Source of the DNA: Pseudomonas lini
GTDB taxonomy: Bacteria > Pseudomonadota > Gammaproteobacteria > Pseudomonadales > Pseudomonadaceae
Assembly (NCBI RefSeq): GCF_001042905.1
Contig: NZ_JYLB01000008.1
Span: 124,001-188,000 of the forward strand
Direction: 5' to 3'
Length of the DNA: 64,000 nt
Shown here: piece after piece, positions 51,623 through 59,792 of the stretch
How the letters are laid out: each line of letters starts with the position of its first letter
Numbering within the stretch: position 1 is the first letter of the stretch
Position numbers and translations under genes: made by a program
The notes under the pieces: model-generated
The model's input: only the letters and a program-made list of their open reading frames with translations
What the model was told of the DNA's origin: nothing
Databases searched by the model: none

Positions 51623-52339
51623 ATGCACACATTGCGCCGCAGCGCCGCCCTTCTTGCCTTAAGCGTTGGCACCGTCGTCAGCCTCCCGGCCCTGGCCGTC
51701 GACGAACTGCATTACAACCAGATCTCCCTGCGCGCCGAAGTCAGCCAGGAAGTGGCCCGCGACCTGATGATCGTGACCCTCTACACTGAAGAGCAAAACA
51801 CCGACCCGGCCAAACTCGCCGCCGACGTCAGCACCACCATGAACAAAGCACTGGCCCAGGCTAAAGAAGTCAAAGACATCACCCTGCGCCAGGGCAGCCG
51901 CAACAGCTACCCGATCTACGACACCAAAGGTCAGAAAATCACCGGCTGGCGTGAACGCGCTGAACTGCGCCTGGAAAGCTCGGACTTCGCCGCCCTCTCC
52001 AAACTCACCGGCGAACTGCTCACCGACCTGAAAATGGGCGGCATGGACTTCGCCATCGCCACCCCAACCCGCAAGGCCAGCGAAGACGCCCTGCTCAAAG
52101 AAGCCGTGACCGCCTTCAAGTCCCGCGCCCAACTGGCCACCGACGCCTTGGGTGGCAAGAGCTACAAAATCGTCAACCTGAACCTCAACAGCAACGGTTA
52201 TCCACAACCGTACATGCGCGGGCCGATGATGATGAAAGCTGCCGGCATGGATTCCGCGCCGGTGACGCCCGAGGTTGAAGCGGGCACCAGCCAGGTCAGC
52301 ATGACGGCGGATGGGGCGATTGAAGTGTTGATGCAGTGA
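51623..52339 (+). CDS. SIMPL-domain (DUF541) periplasmic protein
   Basis: A 238-aa secreted protein. MHTLRRSAALLALSVGTVVS with cleavage near ALAVDE is a Sec signal peptide; the rest is one SIMPL/DUF541 domain (residues about 35-235; YNQISLRAEVSQEVARDLMIVTLYTEEQ). Family members such as E. coli YggE are linked to lowering of oxidative stress and to membrane processes, but the biochemical role is unknown. Methionine-rich PYMRGPMMMKAAGM near the C-terminus might bind metal. It is divergent from roxS and followed by a clear terminator. Confidence 0.88.
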   Translation: MHTLRRSAALLALSVGTVVSLPALAVDELHYNQISLRAEVSQEVARDLMIVTLYTEEQNTDPAKLAADVSTTMNKALAQAKEVKDITLRQGSRNSYPIYDTKGQKITGWRERAELRLESSDFAALSKLTGELLTDLKMGGMDFAIATPTRKASEDALLKEAVTAFKSRAQLATDALGGKSYKIVNLNLNSNGYPQPYMRGPMMMKAAGMDSAPVTPEVEAGTSQVSMTADGAIEVLMQ

Positions 52340-52356
52340 TTCGATAAGTCTGTACA

Positions 52357-52393
52357 AAAAAACGGCGATCACCGAAGTGATCGCCGTTTTTTA
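52357..52393 (+). terminator. Rho-independent terminator after SIMPL gene
   Basis: AAAAACGGCGATCACC and GTGATCGCCGTTTTTT pair around GAA, with a T-run at the 3' end, 18 bases after the stop codon. Confidence 0.9.
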
Positions 52394-52415
52394 TTGCCTG
52401 CCCGAAACCACGCCC

Positions 52416-52531
52416 CTGTAGGAGCTGCCGAAGGCTGCGATCTTGGCATTATCTCTGGCACCGAAGTCATTGCGCGAAGGAAGATCAAAAGATCGTCCGA
52501 ACGCGGCCCGAGCCTTCGGCAGCTCCTGCAG
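52416..52531. repeat. Diverged REP-type inverted repeat
   Basis: The outer arms CTGTAGGAGCTGCCGAAGGCT and AGCCTTCGGCAGCTCCTGCAG-like ends pair, but the inner GATCTTTTGATC module is broken and carries unrelated bases, so this is an older copy of the same family. Confidence 0.75.
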
Positions 52532-52614
52532 TCAGCCCTGCGAATCGACCTTGCTCAACGCACGATTAACCGACAACCTGGTGAATGTCAGTGAATGGCG
52601 ACCCTGATTGAGCA

Positions 52615-52965
52615 TCAACCCTGGATAGATTTACGGGAAGCTCTGATGGCATCAATCGCGTCTTGAGTGAGCGCCATAACTGTCGTTGTACTTACTTCAA
52701 TCCGACTGATGATGTCTGCTCTCGGACCTTGCTTCCAGTCAGTGCTTGAGTAAAAAAGATCTTGAGAGGCGTGCCGATGGCTCTCGCTCTCATAGGAGCG
52801 AATCAAGTGATAGCTGTCATCGTCATGCAAAGAGCCGCCATAAGAAACGACATCCATGCCAGCCTTCAAGTGAAGCGGAACGCTTACTTCCCGCATTATT
52901 CGATGGAAATCCAATCCTGATCCCGGTTTCAAGGTGTACATCAGGATTTCAACAATTCGAGTCAT
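52615..52965 (-). CDS. NIPSNAP-family protein
   Basis: A 116-aa protein resembling the NIPSNAP family (dimeric alpha/beta barrel): MTRIVEILMYTLKPGSGLDF at the start, then YGGSLHDDDSYHLIRSYES and RHASQDLFYSSTDWKQGPR. Family members lack a common reaction; many act as small binding proteins or oxygenase-like enzymes. The start is the ATG at 52965, with only a weak GGA ribosome site. It is a stand-alone gene framed by repeats, which hints at recent acquisition or a mobile accessory position. Confidence 0.75.
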   Translation of the reverse strand: MTRIVEILMYTLKPGSGLDFHRIMREVSVPLHLKAGMDVVSYGGSLHDDDSYHLIRSYESESHRHASQDLFYSSTDWKQGPRADIISRIEVSTTTVMALTQDAIDAIRASRKSIQG

Positions 52966-53028
52966 TCCAAATTTTCCATGTGGGATTTCAAGTTCCTGCC
53001 TAAGGATTTGTGCTGGCTGATCTGCCGC

Positions 53029-53120
53029 CTTCGCGGGCAAGCCTCGTTCCTACGGGGAACGGGATGAACACAAATGCTGCGTACAACCAAATCCCGTAGG
53101 AGCGAGGCTTGCCCGCGAAG
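53029..53120. repeat. REP-type inverted repeat between NIPSNAP and DUF6124 genes
   Basis: CTTCGCGGGCAAGCCTCGTT and its complement form arms of about 29 bases, with variants CCTACGGGGA/TCCCGTAGG at the inner ends. It ends 15 bases before the DUF6124-type stop codon. Confidence 0.85.
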
Positions 53121-53134
53121 AACGATAACGCGGT

Positions 53135-53503
53135 CTACGCCGGATCGACGTTATCCAACGCTCGGTTCACCGCCAATTCCGCCAACATGATGATCTGTTG
53201 AATTGCCAACGCCGTATGACGCTGCGGACCGATCAGATTGTTGGCGAAATCGGTGGCCAGGACACTCGCTGAGGCCAACGATTCGTAGGCGTGGGCCAGC
53301 AGGCTTTCGGTGCCGGCACCCGGGGCGACCATGAACATGGTGCTGGGGCGGCGCGGTTTTTCTGTGTATTGCGTGGGGGGATCGAGGTAGTAGTCGAGGG
53401 CGCGTTTTATGGCTTCGCGGTCTTTGAGTAATTCTTCGGTGCGCGAAGCTTCGGCGTTGGGGGTGGTGGTGTTGAAGGGTGGATCCGGGATTAACTTATC
53501 CAT
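53135..53503 (-). CDS. DUF6124/DUF3077-type small protein
   Basis: A 122-aa protein of a paralogous family abundant in fluorescent pseudomonads and of unknown function. The start MDKLIPDPPFNTTTPNAEAS at 53503 is fixed by AGGAG seven bases upstream. The N-terminal third is polar and the C-terminal part is helical (LLAHAYESLASASVLATDFANNLIG, then ALAIQQIIMLAELAVNRALDNV). Upstream, the same frame stays open for another 57 codons through a leader containing two strong hairpins, which may be a conserved regulatory RNA instead of coding sequence. Confidence 0.8.
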   Translation of the reverse strand: MDKLIPDPPFNTTTPNAEASRTEELLKDREAIKRALDYYLDPPTQYTEKPRRPSTMFMVAPGAGTESLLAHAYESLASASVLATDFANNLIGPQRHTALAIQQIIMLAELAVNRALDNVDPA

Positions 53504-53674
53504 ATAAAAACTCCTACTTGCGAGTGGGAGCCATCCATTTGTCGTTTCCACACGACAAAAAGGTGGCAGCTGTACGCAGGGTGGAAAACCGGTAAGTAGG
53601 CACCCGGCCAGACCGAAGTCTGCCCACGCACAGCCGCCATAACGCAGTTTGCAGACGAAAGAAGACATCGGCAA
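53504..53674 (-). promoter_or_regulatory. Structured leader of the DUF6124-type gene
   Basis: The leader has a TTTGTCGT/ACGACAAA hairpin (53538-53559, perfect eight-pair stem) and a CAGAC/GTCTG hairpin (53609-53622), whose minus-strand transcript reads CAGAC-TTCG-GTCTG with a UUCG tetraloop. The sequence is free of stops in the gene's frame for 57 codons, an alternative being an N-terminal extension. The strong ribosome site close to the chosen ATG argues for a non-coding leader. Confidence 0.55.
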
Positions 53675-53935
53675 CGATTACGGTGGTGATGCAATGCAAC
53701 TACTTAAGGGTCAGGTTTCCACACCTGCTCGCTGGTTTTGCAGCGACAGCCAAAGATTAGAAGGCCCACGTCCGACCGACAACCTGAAAATCGCGTGGGA
53801 AAGTTCCATGTTTTGACACATCCATTAAACATTCAAAAGCGGAACCCGGAGCGTGCCTGGCGGCATTCCCACGCGGGAGAGTGGGAGCGATAAATCCCAC
53901 GTCTGACACCGAATTATCGTCTGACACGGATTACT
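53675..53935. other. Intergenic stretch with a repeat fragment
   Basis: No credible gene is seen here. A partial copy of the GGCATTCCCACGC family lies at about 53868-53890 (GGCATTCCCACGCGGGAGAG then TGGGAGCGA). The remainder may hold the promoter of the DUF6124-type gene; no clear -10/-35 is recognisable. Confidence 0.5.
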
Positions 53936-54022
53936 TGTAGGAGCTGTCGAGTGAAACGAGGCTGCGATCTTTTGATCTTAAAAAACAACGTCAAAAGATC
54001 GCAGCCTTCGGCAGCTCCTACA
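53936..54022. repeat. REP-type inverted repeat upstream of the dpp locus
   Basis: TGTAGGAGCTGTCGAGTGAA with GCTGCGATCTTTTGA faces TCAAAAGATCGCAGC with CTTCGGCAGCTCCTACA. The arms derive from two variants (TCGAGTGAAACGA and CCGAA), so the pair is a hybrid. A half-repeat (CGCGGGCAAGCCTCGCTCCTAC) follows at 54063-54093. Confidence 0.85.
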
Positions 54023-54101
54023 TGGGGTTGTGTACACCCGCGATAGATTGTTCGGCTGTCAGGCCGTCTTCGCGGGCAAGCCTCGCTCCTACAGTGGAGC
54101 G

Positions 54102-54323
54102 GTGTGCCCCGACCCTCGCCACTCGTTGCAAGCCAAGGTGTCCACGGACAAACAGCAGCGGGTCAACCTGTATCAACAGGCACAGCAAATCCTTAAGCAA
54201 CAGGTGCCAATTACACCGATTGCGAATTCGACAGTGTTCCAGCCACTGCGCAAGGAAGTGACCGACTTCAAGATCAGCCCGTTCGGCCTCACACCCTTCT
54301 ATGGCGTGGGTATACATAAGTAA
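54102..54323 (+). pseudogene. Remnant of a dppA-type binding-protein gene (C-terminus only)
   Basis: About 70 codons match the C-terminal end of the two intact DppA-type proteins downstream (QILKQQVPITPIANSTVFQP, then DFKISPFGLTPFYGV). Similarity begins near 54102 (a CPDP segment resembling WCDPAYD) and continues to the natural stop. Everything upstream is missing, and a REP half-element lies at the break. There is no signal peptide or start signal, so it cannot make a working binding protein. It shows that the tandem array once had another copy. Confidence 0.82.
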
Positions 54324-54558
54324 CACCAAGCTCCAACCGGGTGCGCCAAACACCCCGGCCGCCCCTTGTCGGTGCGCGATTTGCACCGTAAAAAACCTGC
54401 GCAAACGGTCAAATACACCAGTATTTATACATATGCGACATTAAGGTACGTTCGTTCCACTGTTTAAGGTTTGTAGCCATTCAGGATCTTGCATTGGGTA
54501 TGGCCCCTGCATAAGTATCCGCAGGTCGACTCACGAGGTCGTCCTCTAATTCCAAAAA

Positions 54559-54568
54559 TGACAACAAA
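54559..54568 (+). promoter_or_regulatory. Possible Crc/Hfq CA motif before dppA
   Basis: GACAACAA at 54560-54567 matches seven of eight bases of AANAANAA, the Hfq/Crc target in pseudomonads, and lies just upstream of the GAGG ribosome site of the binding-protein gene. Carbon-catabolite control of peptide uptake is plausible. Confidence 0.35.
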
Positions 54569-54581
54569 TCATGAGGCCACC

Positions 54582-56207
54582 ATGCTTAAACACGCGGTCA
54601 TTCCGTTTTTAGTCGGCGCAAGCTTATTAGCCAGCGCACCTTTCGCCGTCGCTGCGACTAACCTGGTGTTTTGCTCCGAAGGAAGCCCGGCCGGTTTCGA
54701 TCCTGGTCAGTACACCACCGGAACCGACTTCGACGCCTCTGCAGAAACCATGTTCAACCGCCTGACCCAGTTCGAGCGCGGCGGCACCGCCGTTATTCCT
54801 GGCCTGGCGACCAAGTGGGACATTTCCGATGACGGCCTGACTTACACCTTCCACCTGCGTGAAGGCGTCAAGTTCCACACCACTCCGTACTTCAAGCCAA
54901 CTCGTGAGTTCAACGCCGACGACGTGCTGTTCACCTTTAATCGCATGGTCAACAAGGATGACCCGTTCCGTAAGGCGTACCCGACTGAATTCCCGTACTT
55001 CACCGACATGGGGATGGACACCAACATCACCAAGATCGATAAAGTCGACGACCACACCGTCAAGTTCACCCTCAAAGAGGTTGATGCCGCGTTCATTCAG
55101 AACATGGCCATGAGTTTCGCCTCGGTCCAGTCCGCCGAGTACGCTGCCCAGCTGCTCAAGGAAGGCAAACCTGCCGACATCAACCAGAAGCCGGTCGGCA
55201 CTGGCCCGTTCGTGTTCAAGAGCTACCAGAAAGACTCCAACATCCGTTACACCGGGAACAAGGACTACTGGAAGCCTGACCACGTGAAGATCGACAACCT
55301 GATCTTCGCCATCACCACCGACCCGTCAGTACGTATTCAGAAGCTGAAGAAGAACGAGTGTCAGATCACTCTGTTCCCACGTCCGGCCGACCTGAAGGCG
55401 CTGAAGGAAGACAAGACTCTGAAAGTGCCTGACCAGGCCGGTTTCAACCTGGGCTACATCGCTTACAACGTGATGGACAAGGTCAAGGGCAGCAACGAGC
55501 CAAACCCGCTGGCCGACCTGCGAGTTCGTCAGGCGCTGGACATGGCAGTCAACAAGCCGCAGATCATCGACTCGGTTTATCAGGGCGCGGGCCAACTGGC
55601 CGTCAACGCCATGCCACCAACCCAGTGGTCTTACGACACCACTATCAAGGATGCGCCGTACAACCCTGAGAAAGCCAAGGAGCTGCTCAAGGAAGCCGGC
55701 GTCAAGGAAGGCACCGAAATCGTTCTGTGGGCGATGCCGGTACAGCGTCCGTACAACCCGAACGCCAAACTGATGGCTGAAATGCTGCAGTCCGATTGGA
55801 AGAAGATCGGCCTGAACGTCAAGATCACCAGCTACGAATGGGGCGAGTACATCAAACGCTCCAAAGGCGGCGAGAACCAGGCGATGATCATCGGCTGGAG
55901 CGGCGACAATGGTGACCCGGATAACTGGCTCAACGTGCTGTTCGGTTGCGACTCGTTGCAGGGCAACAACTTCTCCAAGTGGTGCGACAAGAAATTCGAC
56001 GGCATCGTTAAAGAAGCCAAGCGCACTACCGATCAGGCCAAGCGCACCGAACTGTACAAACAGGCGCAACACGTCCTCAAAGACGCCGTTCCAATGACAC
56101 CTATCGCTCACTCGACGGTGTTCCAACCCATGCGCGACAACGTGCAGGACTTCAAGATCAGCCCGTTTGGCTTGAACTCCTTCTACGGCGTCAGCGTCAG
56201 CAAATAA
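54582..56207 (+). CDS. Di/tripeptide ABC transporter substrate-binding protein (DppA-type, copy 1)
   Basis: A 541-aa periplasmic binding protein (SBP family 5) that should deliver peptides to DppBCDF. The signal peptide MLKHAVIPFLVGASLLAS ends near AVAATN. The SBP_bac_5 domain covers about 70-460 (LREGVKFHTTPYFKPTREFNADDVLF region, GTGPFVFKSYQKDSNIRYTGN, and NPNAKLMAEMLQSDWKKIG). The start at 54582 has GAGG upstream; 31 further codons are open but lack a signal. It is closely similar to copy 2, which indicates tandem duplication. In P. aeruginosa the equivalents are DppA1-A3; the exact pairing is uncertain. Confidence 0.92.
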   Translation: MLKHAVIPFLVGASLLASAPFAVAATNLVFCSEGSPAGFDPGQYTTGTDFDASAETMFNRLTQFERGGTAVIPGLATKWDISDDGLTYTFHLREGVKFHTTPYFKPTREFNADDVLFTFNRMVNKDDPFRKAYPTEFPYFTDMGMDTNITKIDKVDDHTVKFTLKEVDAAFIQNMAMSFASVQSAEYAAQLLKEGKPADINQKPVGTGPFVFKSYQKDSNIRYTGNKDYWKPDHVKIDNLIFAITTDPSVRIQKLKKNECQITLFPRPADLKALKEDKTLKVPDQAGFNLGYIAYNVMDKVKGSNEPNPLADLRVRQALDMAVNKPQIIDSVYQGAGQLAVNAMPPTQWSYDTTIKDAPYNPEKAKELLKEAGVKEGTEIVLWAMPVQRPYNPNAKLMAEMLQSDWKKIGLNVKITSYEWGEYIKRSKGGENQAMIIGWSGDNGDPDNWLNVLFGCDSLQGNNFSKWCDKKFDGIVKEAKRTTDQAKRTELYKQAQHVLKDAVPMTPIAHSTVFQPMRDNVQDFKISPFGLNSFYGVSVSK

Positions 56208-56212
56208 GGTTT

Positions 56213-56247
56213 GGCAACGGCGACGTCATTAACGTCGCCGTTGCTTT
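56213..56247 (+). terminator. Terminator after DppA copy 1
   Basis: GCAACGGCGACGT and ACGTCGCCGTTGC form a perfect 13-pair stem around CATTA, followed by TTTAT, directly after the stop codon. Confidence 0.85.
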
Positions 56248-56506
56248 ATCTGCCGAGAAAGTAGGAATTCACTGACAGCCAAATCCACTGCGCACCACAG
56301 CAGAGGCTTAGGACGCGTCGCCTTTTCCTACGAGTTTTTCAGGCGTTTACGCATTTACTGCCAGACCCACGGCTCATACCGTCGGGATCTGACCAGTTCA
56401 TGCGTGGGCTCTCGGTTTGCTGCATGCAATGGTTTGAGAGCAATGAAGCCCCACGTCCCCGGACGGGACAACGGCTCATTGCACAACACTAAAAAGAGGG
56501 AGCGTC

Positions 56507-58108
56507 ATGCGCCATACCTTGGTTTTATCCGCATTGCTGGGCACCGGCCTGCTGGCCGTCACTTCCATTAGCCAGGCCGCCAATAACAGCCTGGTGTTCT
56601 GCTCCGAAGGCAGCCCGGCGGGCTTCGACACCGCGCAATACACCACGGCGACCGATAACGATGCCGCCGAGCCGCTGTACAACCGATTGGCAGAGTTTGA
56701 AAAAGGCGCCACCAACGTCGTACCTGGCCTGGCCACTAGCTGGGATATTTCCGAGGACGGCCTCAAGTACACTTTTCACCTGCGCGAAGGGGTGAAATTT
56801 CACACGACCAAATACTTCACACCGACTCGCGATTTCAACGCCGATGACGTGCTGTTTACCTTCAATCGCATGCTCGATCCGCAGCAACCCTTTCGTAAGG
56901 CTTATCCAACCGAGTTCCCGTATTTCAACGGGATGAGCCTGAACAAGAACATCGCCAAGGTCGAGAAGACCGGGCCGCTGACCGTGGTGATGACGCTCAA
57001 CAGCGTCGACGCCGCGTTCATCCAGAACATCGCCATGAGTTTCGCCGCGATCCTTTCCGCCGAATACGCCGACCAGTTGCTGGCCTCCGGCAAGCCGAGC
57101 GACATCAACCAGAAGCCGATCGGCACTGGCCCGTTCGTGTTCAAGAGCTACCAGAAAGATTCCAACATCCGTTACAGCGGCAACAAGCAGTACTGGGACC
57201 CGAGCCGGGTCAAGCTCGACAACCTGGTTTTCGCCATCAACACCGACGCCTCGGTGCGCGTGCAGAAGCTCAAGGCCAACGAATGCCAGATCACCCTGCA
57301 CCCGCGCCCGGCCGACGTGACCGCGCTGAAAAACGATCCGAAACTGCAACTGATCGAGAAGCCCGGCTTCAACCTCGGTTACATCGCCTATAACGTGCGG
57401 CACAAACCGTTCGATCAGCTCGAAGTGCGCCAGGCGCTGGACATGGCGGTGAACAAGCAAGGCATTCTCAACGCCGTCTATCAAGGCGCCGGTCAACTGG
57501 CGCAAAACGCCATGCCACCGACCCAATGGTCCTACGACGAGACGATTAAAGACGCCGCCTACAACCCGGAAAAAGCCAAGGAACTGCTCAAGGCTGCCGG
57601 TGTGAAGGAAGGCACCGAAATCACCCTCTGGGCCATGCCGGTCCAGCGTCCGTATAACCCCAACGCCAAGCTGATGGCCGAAATGCTCCAGGCGGATTGG
57701 GCGAAGATCGGCCTCAAGGTCAAGATCGTCAGCTACGAATGGGGCGAGTACATCAAGCGCACCAAGAACGGCGAGCACGACATCAGCCTGATCGGCTGGA
57801 CCGGTGACAATGGTGATCCGGACAACTGGCTCGGCACGCTTTACAGCTGCGATGCCATTGGCGGCAACAACTACTCCATGTGGTGTGATCCGGCTTACGA
57901 CAAGCTGATCAAGCAGGCCAAGGTCGTGACCGACCGCGACCAGCGCACCGTGCTCTACAAACAGGCGCAGCAGTACCTCAAGCAGCAGGTGCCGATCACG
58001 CCGGTCGCCCACTCGACGGTCAACCAGCCGTTGAGCGCCAAAGTCGAAGGATTCAAGGTGAGTCCTTTCGGTCGCAATGTGTTCTCGGGCGTCAGTATCG
58101 ACCAATAA
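56507..58108 (+). CDS. Di/tripeptide ABC transporter substrate-binding protein (DppA-type, copy 2)
   Basis: A 533-aa periplasmic SBP_bac_5 protein very like copy 1: shared blocks include the SLVFCSEGSPAGFDTAQYTT segment, GTGPFVFKSYQKDSNIRYSGN and WAMPVQRPYNPNAKLMAEM. The signal peptide is MRHTLVLSALLGTGLLA, ending near SQAANN. AAGAGGGAG lies before the ATG. Differences cluster in ligand-contact regions, so the two copies may bind different peptides. It precedes the OprD-type porin and lies in its own transcriptional segment, since a terminator separates it from copy 1. Confidence 0.92.
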   Translation: MRHTLVLSALLGTGLLAVTSISQAANNSLVFCSEGSPAGFDTAQYTTATDNDAAEPLYNRLAEFEKGATNVVPGLATSWDISEDGLKYTFHLREGVKFHTTKYFTPTRDFNADDVLFTFNRMLDPQQPFRKAYPTEFPYFNGMSLNKNIAKVEKTGPLTVVMTLNSVDAAFIQNIAMSFAAILSAEYADQLLASGKPSDINQKPIGTGPFVFKSYQKDSNIRYSGNKQYWDPSRVKLDNLVFAINTDASVRVQKLKANECQITLHPRPADVTALKNDPKLQLIEKPGFNLGYIAYNVRHKPFDQLEVRQALDMAVNKQGILNAVYQGAGQLAQNAMPPTQWSYDETIKDAAYNPEKAKELLKAAGVKEGTEITLWAMPVQRPYNPNAKLMAEMLQADWAKIGLKVKIVSYEWGEYIKRTKNGEHDISLIGWTGDNGDPDNWLGTLYSCDAIGGNNYSMWCDPAYDKLIKQAKVVTDRDQRTVLYKQAQQYLKQQVPITPVAHSTVNQPLSAKVEGFKVSPFGRNVFSGVSIDQ

Positions 58109-58184
58109 CCGATTAGCCAGAACGCTGGGGGCGGATTCCGCCCTCACGCAAGCGTATTGCCGTAATTCGCCAATCTGGTCTATA

Positions 58185-58196
58185 GCAAACGTTTGC
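58185..58196 (+). promoter_or_regulatory. Perfect GCAAACGTTTGC palindrome upstream of the porin
   Basis: A 12-base perfect palindrome lies 96 bases before the porin start. This form is typical of LacI/GalR-type operators. No such regulator is in the window. Confidence 0.5.
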
Positions 58197-58280
58197 GATG
58201 CCTGTATGAGTTGCAAAACCAAATAGCCGGATCACCAAAAAAGACCGGCATTAAAAAAAAGAAAGTAAGGAGCTTCACCC

Positions 58281-59717
58281 ATGAAACTGAGCAGCACCGC
58301 GTTATTGGCCTTGGCCATCAGCAGCGTGACCGCTACGGCGTACGCTGAATCCCAGAGTCAGGCTTTCACCCCGGTTACCGTGAAAGAGAAAAGTGCTCAG
58401 AGTGAAGCCACAGGCTTTGTCGAAGGCCAATCGATCACAGGGAGCACGCGTAACTGGTATGCCAACGAGCAACTGAAACGTGGTTCCAAGTTCAGCTACC
58501 AAAAAAACGGTTCACCGACCCCAACTGATCGTCGTATCAACTGGGTCCAGGGCACCATCATCAAGTACAACTCGGGGTTCACTGAAGGCACTGTTGGTTT
58601 CAGCACCGAAGTAGCTGCCTACAATGCTATTGCCCTGGACCGTGATCGCAAAGACCTGGCGTCCGCAAACGGCGGTGCTCCAGAACCAGGTCGTGGTGGC
58701 CGCGGCAACAACCGTACGCTGACCAAAAATGGCGGCGACGCAGTAGGCCAGTGGAGCAAACTGGGCCTGGCCAACGTCAAGGCCCGTGTCTCCAACACCA
58801 CCCTGACCGCCGGCCGCCAGAACTTCAGCAGCCCACAGGTCGACGTCATCGGTAACCGTCCTCTGCCGTCGAGCTTCGAAGGTGTGAGCCTGCACAGCGA
58901 AGAGCTGGAAAACCTGTCTTTTGACATCGGCACCTTCGACCGCAACTCTCCTCGTACGGAACAAAGCCAGCGCAAGTTCCGCTCCGAATACGGTAACGGC
59001 GAGGCCGAAGCCGACCACATCTACACTGCGGGTCTCACTTATCAGCCATTCGCCAGCCTGACCACCAGCCTCTGGGGCACCCAGGCTGAAGACCTGTGGG
59101 ACCAGTACTACTTCGGCGCCAGCCATGTGTTGGGTGACAGTTCGGTACTGAGCCTGACCACCGGCTTGAACTACTACAAAACGGTCGATTCGGGTTCGGC
59201 CAAACTGGGTGAAATCGACAACGACACTTACTCCCTGTCGCTCGGCCTGACCCACCAGGCCCACAGCCTGACCTTCTCGTACCAGGAAGTGAACGGTAAC
59301 GAGTACTTCGACTACCTGCACGAAACCAACGGCATCTACCTGGCCAACTCCCTGCTGTCGGACTTCAACGGCCCGAACGAGAAGTCCTTCCAGATCGCTT
59401 ACGGTCTGAACATGGCTGAATACGGCGTTCCAGGCCTGAAATTCAACATCTACCAGGCTCGCGGCTGGGGTATCGACGGTACTCACTACAATGGCAACAA
59501 AGGCGTGGCCGACAAAGGTTACGACGGCATCCAGATTCAAGATGGCGAACACCATTACGAATACGGCATCGGCGCTTCGTACGCCGTGCAGAGCGGTCCA
59601 CTCAAGGCCACCGCTATTCGCGCCACCTACACCGCTCACCGCGCCAGCGAAAACCAGTCTGATGGCAGCATCAACGAGTTCCGTCTCGTGACCACCATTC
59701 CGTTCAACATTTTGTAA
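58281..59717 (+). CDS. opdP: OprD-family outer-membrane porin (OpdP-like)
   Basis: A 478-aa outer-membrane protein of the OprD/Occ family of 18-strand specific channels. The signal peptide MKLSSTALLALAISSVTATA ends near AYAES. Strand-like alternation and the final F of FNIL fit a beta-barrel; GFVEGQSITGSTRNWYAN near residue 45 is the OprD N-terminal signature. In P. aeruginosa OpdP sits in the same dpp cluster and takes up glycine-glutamate and other dipeptides. The start at 58281 has AAGGAG upstream. The exact Occ subclass is inferred from position. Confidence 0.9.
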   Translation: MKLSSTALLALAISSVTATAYAESQSQAFTPVTVKEKSAQSEATGFVEGQSITGSTRNWYANEQLKRGSKFSYQKNGSPTPTDRRINWVQGTIIKYNSGFTEGTVGFSTEVAAYNAIALDRDRKDLASANGGAPEPGRGGRGNNRTLTKNGGDAVGQWSKLGLANVKARVSNTTLTAGRQNFSSPQVDVIGNRPLPSSFEGVSLHSEELENLSFDIGTFDRNSPRTEQSQRKFRSEYGNGEAEADHIYTAGLTYQPFASLTTSLWGTQAEDLWDQYYFGASHVLGDSSVLSLTTGLNYYKTVDSGSAKLGEIDNDTYSLSLGLTHQAHSLTFSYQEVNGNEYFDYLHETNGIYLANSLLSDFNGPNEKSFQIAYGLNMAEYGVPGLKFNIYQARGWGIDGTHYNGNKGVADKGYDGIQIQDGEHHYEYGIGASYAVQSGPLKATAIRATYTAHRASENQSDGSINEFRLVTTIPFNIL

Positions 59718-59724
59718 AACGCAC

Positions 59725-59763
59725 GCCTGCGGCTGACTCATGATGAGTCGGCCGTCTGGCTTT
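59725..59763 (+). terminator. Stem-loop between porin and third binding protein
   Basis: GCCTGCGGCTGACTC and GAGTCGGCCGTCTGGC pair imperfectly around ATGAT and are followed by TTTTCTG, shortly after the porin stop. It probably reduces read-through into the next gene. Confidence 0.65.
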
Positions 59764-59792
59764 TCTGTTCAACCGATTGCAGAGGGCTCTAG

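Noticed and set aside
52394..52594. Short plus-strand frame downstream of the SIMPL gene
   Set aside because: It lies within the diverged REP element and shows no coding character.
54030..54131. Start-containing N-terminus of the frame that ends in the dppA remnant
   Set aside because: The first 25 or so codons come from a REP half-element and intergenic DNA; only the C-terminal part resembles a real protein, so it is annotated as a pseudogene.
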